This document shows positions 61,986 to 64,000 of a stretch of DNA of 64,000 nt, one piece after another. Source of the DNA: Bacillota bacterium (lineage in GTDB: Bacteria > Bacillota > Clostridia > Lachnospirales > Lachnospiraceae); assembly GCA_023414355.1 (NCBI GenBank), contig JAEZOB010000009.1:558001-622000 (forward strand), written 5' to 3'. The position numbers and the translations under genes are program-made. Every line of letters starts with the position of its first letter. Within the stretch, counting starts at the first letter, position 1. The notes beneath the pieces were generated by a model that saw only the letters and a program-made list of their open reading frames with translations, was not told where the DNA came from and made no database searches.

Positions 61986-62033
61986 AAGAAATGCTACAAA
62001 CCTAGTAAAATAAAGGGGTGTAGCATTTCTTTG
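61986..62033 (+). terminator. Hairpin after the chemotaxis receptor
   Basis: AAGAAATGCTACA (61986-61998) pairs perfectly with TGTAGCATTTCTT (62019-62031). The T-run is short, so efficiency is uncertain. Confidence 0.65.
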
Positions 62034-62179
62034 CGTGATGTGTTGATACAAGATTGCTATATATAATTTAAATAGTACTTGCCAAAAACGGTAATAATTA
62101 TGTACTATAATAATGAGTGAATATTTAGTATTTATTGTAACAATTTCAAATATAATACCAAAGAATAAGGAGCAGGGCG

Positions 62180-64000
62180 ATGAAAGGTAATTGTAAATAC
62201 ACCTATGAGTTTTCTTTTCTTCCCTTTGGATCCAATTTTCAAAGAGAGAAGTATTTGCCTGGAGAACTATGGATTGATGTGGGAAGCTCGCTTGAAGATG
62301 GGGTTATAGATCACCATTACTCCGTAAGCCATTATGAATCCACGGTTGAAGCACTTTTAAGTAATGAGGGAAGAGAGGTTTTGGAGCACCTTACCCCACA
62401 AAAAGGTCGAATACATATCTATCTACATCGGGATCCTGATTTGGATGCATTTTTTTCAGTCTATTTATTAATCTTTTACTTAGAGCATGATAGAACCTTA
62501 CCTTATGGAACAGAATTGATAAAAACCTATGTTTCTGATATTGATTCTGGAAGATTTCTACTCGATGGCGAGAATTTTAGTCATCTATATGCTCTGGTCT
62601 CGGGCATTCGTGAGGTTACCGGACTTAGTAAGGAAGAAACCTTTGATGTATGTATGGAGTTAGTTGAAACTGCAGCCATTAAGCTTGCTACAGAGGAGAA
62701 CTTTTCCCTTTATACCAGTGATTTGACTCAAGGAAATGCTTTGCTAAGCGATGTTTCTTCCACCCTTGCTCTGGATTTATTAAAATATCAAGAAGATGTT
62801 AAGAGTGGCATCTGTAAGGAAAAGATGGTTTTTCTTCCCTTGAAGGGTGAAGATATCGTTAGCGACAAACCTGTTAAGACTTTGGTATGGTTTGATGTGC
62901 CTGGTTGTATCTTTCATAAAATGTGGGCGAGAAGGAACGGATATCAATTAACTGTGATACCGCAGGAGAATTTCTGCTTTTCCGATGGAGAGCTTTCATA
63001 TCCATGTACCAATGTTATCATAGCTTTAAATCCTGTGGATGCTGACGGCAACCCACAAAGCTATTCCATATTGCCAATCGCCAAATATTTAGAGGAGTAT
63101 GAACAGGAGTGCGAATTAAAACTACTAGGGGATAAGAATTCTGCTAAAAGAAATCACAGCCGACCCAGAGGGAATACCTACAGTCAATTCTATGAAAAGC
63201 CTTTTCTTATCACAGGAGATCCATGGTTTGTGAATAGTACTGAAGACTTGGTAGCTGCACCAGGTAGTGGAAGCTTATTATCCATCAGACAGATCATTGA
63301 TGTTGTACTAAATTTAGGGGAGTGTTATGTGAAATCCTGTAATACGAAACTGATCACAGGCTTTTCCTTTGACAGATCCTATCTGAAAGAGATAAATAAA
63401 ATGATAGATAAATCGGGTTGGTGCAGCTCTTTACCTTCTGATTATGAAATAAATTATGAAAACCTGAATTATATGTTGAAGGAGTTTTCCGATTGGCATA
63501 ATAAAGGAAGCCGTTTTAGAATATATCGAAATCCAAAGTTTAATCAAACTACGTTAATTATTTATCAATATGGGGTTGGATTAATCCTTGAAGAAAGCAA
63601 TGATGTATTTGAAAAAGGGAAGCTGTTTCACACCACCTATGATCAGATACGAGACAAGTATAAAGAGATTATTCACGCTACAATAGGAGAAAAGGAAGCC
63701 AGTTACTATTTTAACTGTTATGATCCTGTGCTTGAACGGTTACATTTTATCGGGAAAAATATTTATTCCTCAGTCGATGTTGATTCTTCCATATTAAATA
63801 TGAAACGATATGCCTTAAGCTATTATGCGAAGAAACTCTGCAATTTTTTTGGAAACAATGATGATTATATTTTGGATTTTTCTTTAGATTCCCGAGTATC
63901 CCTTGCATTTTCATCTAGAGGAACGATTTTATTCACTACCACTGACAGCTATAGTGGAAATTTAATCGAGACAGAGTACCGCAATCATTTTGAAAAGGAA
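62180..64000 (+). CDS. Protein with DHH-like motifs, 3' end beyond the window
   Basis: An open frame from ATG 62180 (AAGGAG seven bases upstream) runs to the window edge, at least 607 residues. The N-terminal part has WIDVGSSLEDGVIDHHYS with DHH at 44-46, and then LHRDPDLDAFFSVYLL at 82-97. These resemble motif III and motif I of the DHH phosphoesterase superfamily (RecJ, MYG1, GdpP types), but in reversed order. The remainder has no recognised domain and no signal peptide. It could be a circularly permuted or distant phosphoesterase; metal binding is inferred from Asp/His placement only. Confidence 0.55.
   Translation, partial: MKGNCKYTYEFSFLPFGSNFQREKYLPGELWIDVGSSLEDGVIDHHYSVSHYESTVEALLSNEGREVLEHLTPQKGRIHIYLHRDPDLDAFFSVYLLIFYLEHDRTLPYGTELIKTYVSDIDSGRFLLDGENFSHLYALVSGIREVTGLSKEETFDVCMELVETAAIKLATEENFSLYTSDLTQGNALLSDVSSTLALDLLKYQEDVKSGICKEKMVFLPLKGEDIVSDKPVKTLVWFDVPGCIFHKMWARRNGYQLTVIPQENFCFSDGELSYPCTNVIIALNPVDADGNPQSYSILPIAKYLEEYEQECELKLLGDKNSAKRNHSRPRGNTYSQFYEKPFLITGDPWFVNSTEDLVAAPGSGSLLSIRQIIDVVLNLGECYVKSCNTKLITGFSFDRSYLKEINKMIDKSGWCSSLPSDYEINYENLNYMLKEFSDWHNKGSRFRIYRNPKFNQTTLIIYQYGVGLILEESNDVFEKGKLFHTTYDQIRDKYKEIIHATIGEKEASYYFNCYDPVLERLHFIGKNIYSSVDVDSSILNMKRYALSYYAKKLCNFFGNNDDYILDFSLDSRVSLAFSSRGTILFTTTDSYSGNLIETEYRNHFEKE

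Overview
The window looks like a chromosomal segment from a low-GC, Gram-positive anaerobe of the Clostridia, most likely Lachnospiraceae. This is an inference from AT-rich codon use, strong AGGAGG-type ribosome binding sites, many lipoproteins and sortase-free surface proteins, BspA-type leucine-rich and WG-repeat proteins, a lysine riboswitch and a ferredoxin-type aldo/keto reductase. No rRNA, tRNA, CRISPR array, prophage or intact insertion sequence was seen.

Layout. 1-6.6 kb: a run of exported proteins (end of a C11 protease, an InlB-type repeat protein, a lipoprotein, a leucine-rich repeat protein, a WG-repeat protein). 6.9-13.4 kb: unrelated single genes (serine hydrolase, sugar-dehydrogenase-like propeller, uracil permease family, DUF4153 membrane protein) and a possible group II intron scrap. 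13.5-22.6 kb: a sulfur and amino-acid block. A rhodanese-TtcA fusion, a LysR regulator, LarE and a tiny Cys-rich protein form one operon. Two PLP C-S lyases follow, then a three-gene ABC transporter behind a lysine riboswitch. 22.8-28.3 kb: alkaline phosphatase, amidase, metallo-hydrolase and a chemotaxis receptor.

28.4-28.7 kb holds an apparent type I toxin-antitoxin module: a 35-residue membrane peptide on the minus strand and a convergent small RNA on the plus strand. 28.9-50.5 kb is a 21-kb, all-plus-strand locus for a highly divergent Tad/Flp-like pilus or secretion machine: three ParA/TadZ-fold proteins with degenerate P-loops, a CpaB-like SAF protein, a membrane-anchored CpaF/TadA ATPase, a long double TadB/TadC-like platform protein, pilin-like small proteins, two surface proteins that alternate Ig-like domains with rubredoxin-like Cys knuckles, an M50-type membrane protease, an SLH-like protein and a 1184-residue adhesin-like protein. 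This is the best candidate for an undescribed system in the window.

51-64 kb returns to housekeeping and accessory genes: tandem glutathione peroxidases, a CAT-like acetyltransferase, a CNNM/CorC-type membrane protein, a zinc-dependent phospholipase C-like protein, a CoiA-like protein, a YbaK deacylase, two very small minus-strand ORFs, an aldo/keto reductase, a second chemotaxis receptor with the same architecture as the first, and the start of a protein with DHH-like motifs in unusual order. Short, degenerate tandem repeats (9 to 30 bp units) recur between genes across the window.
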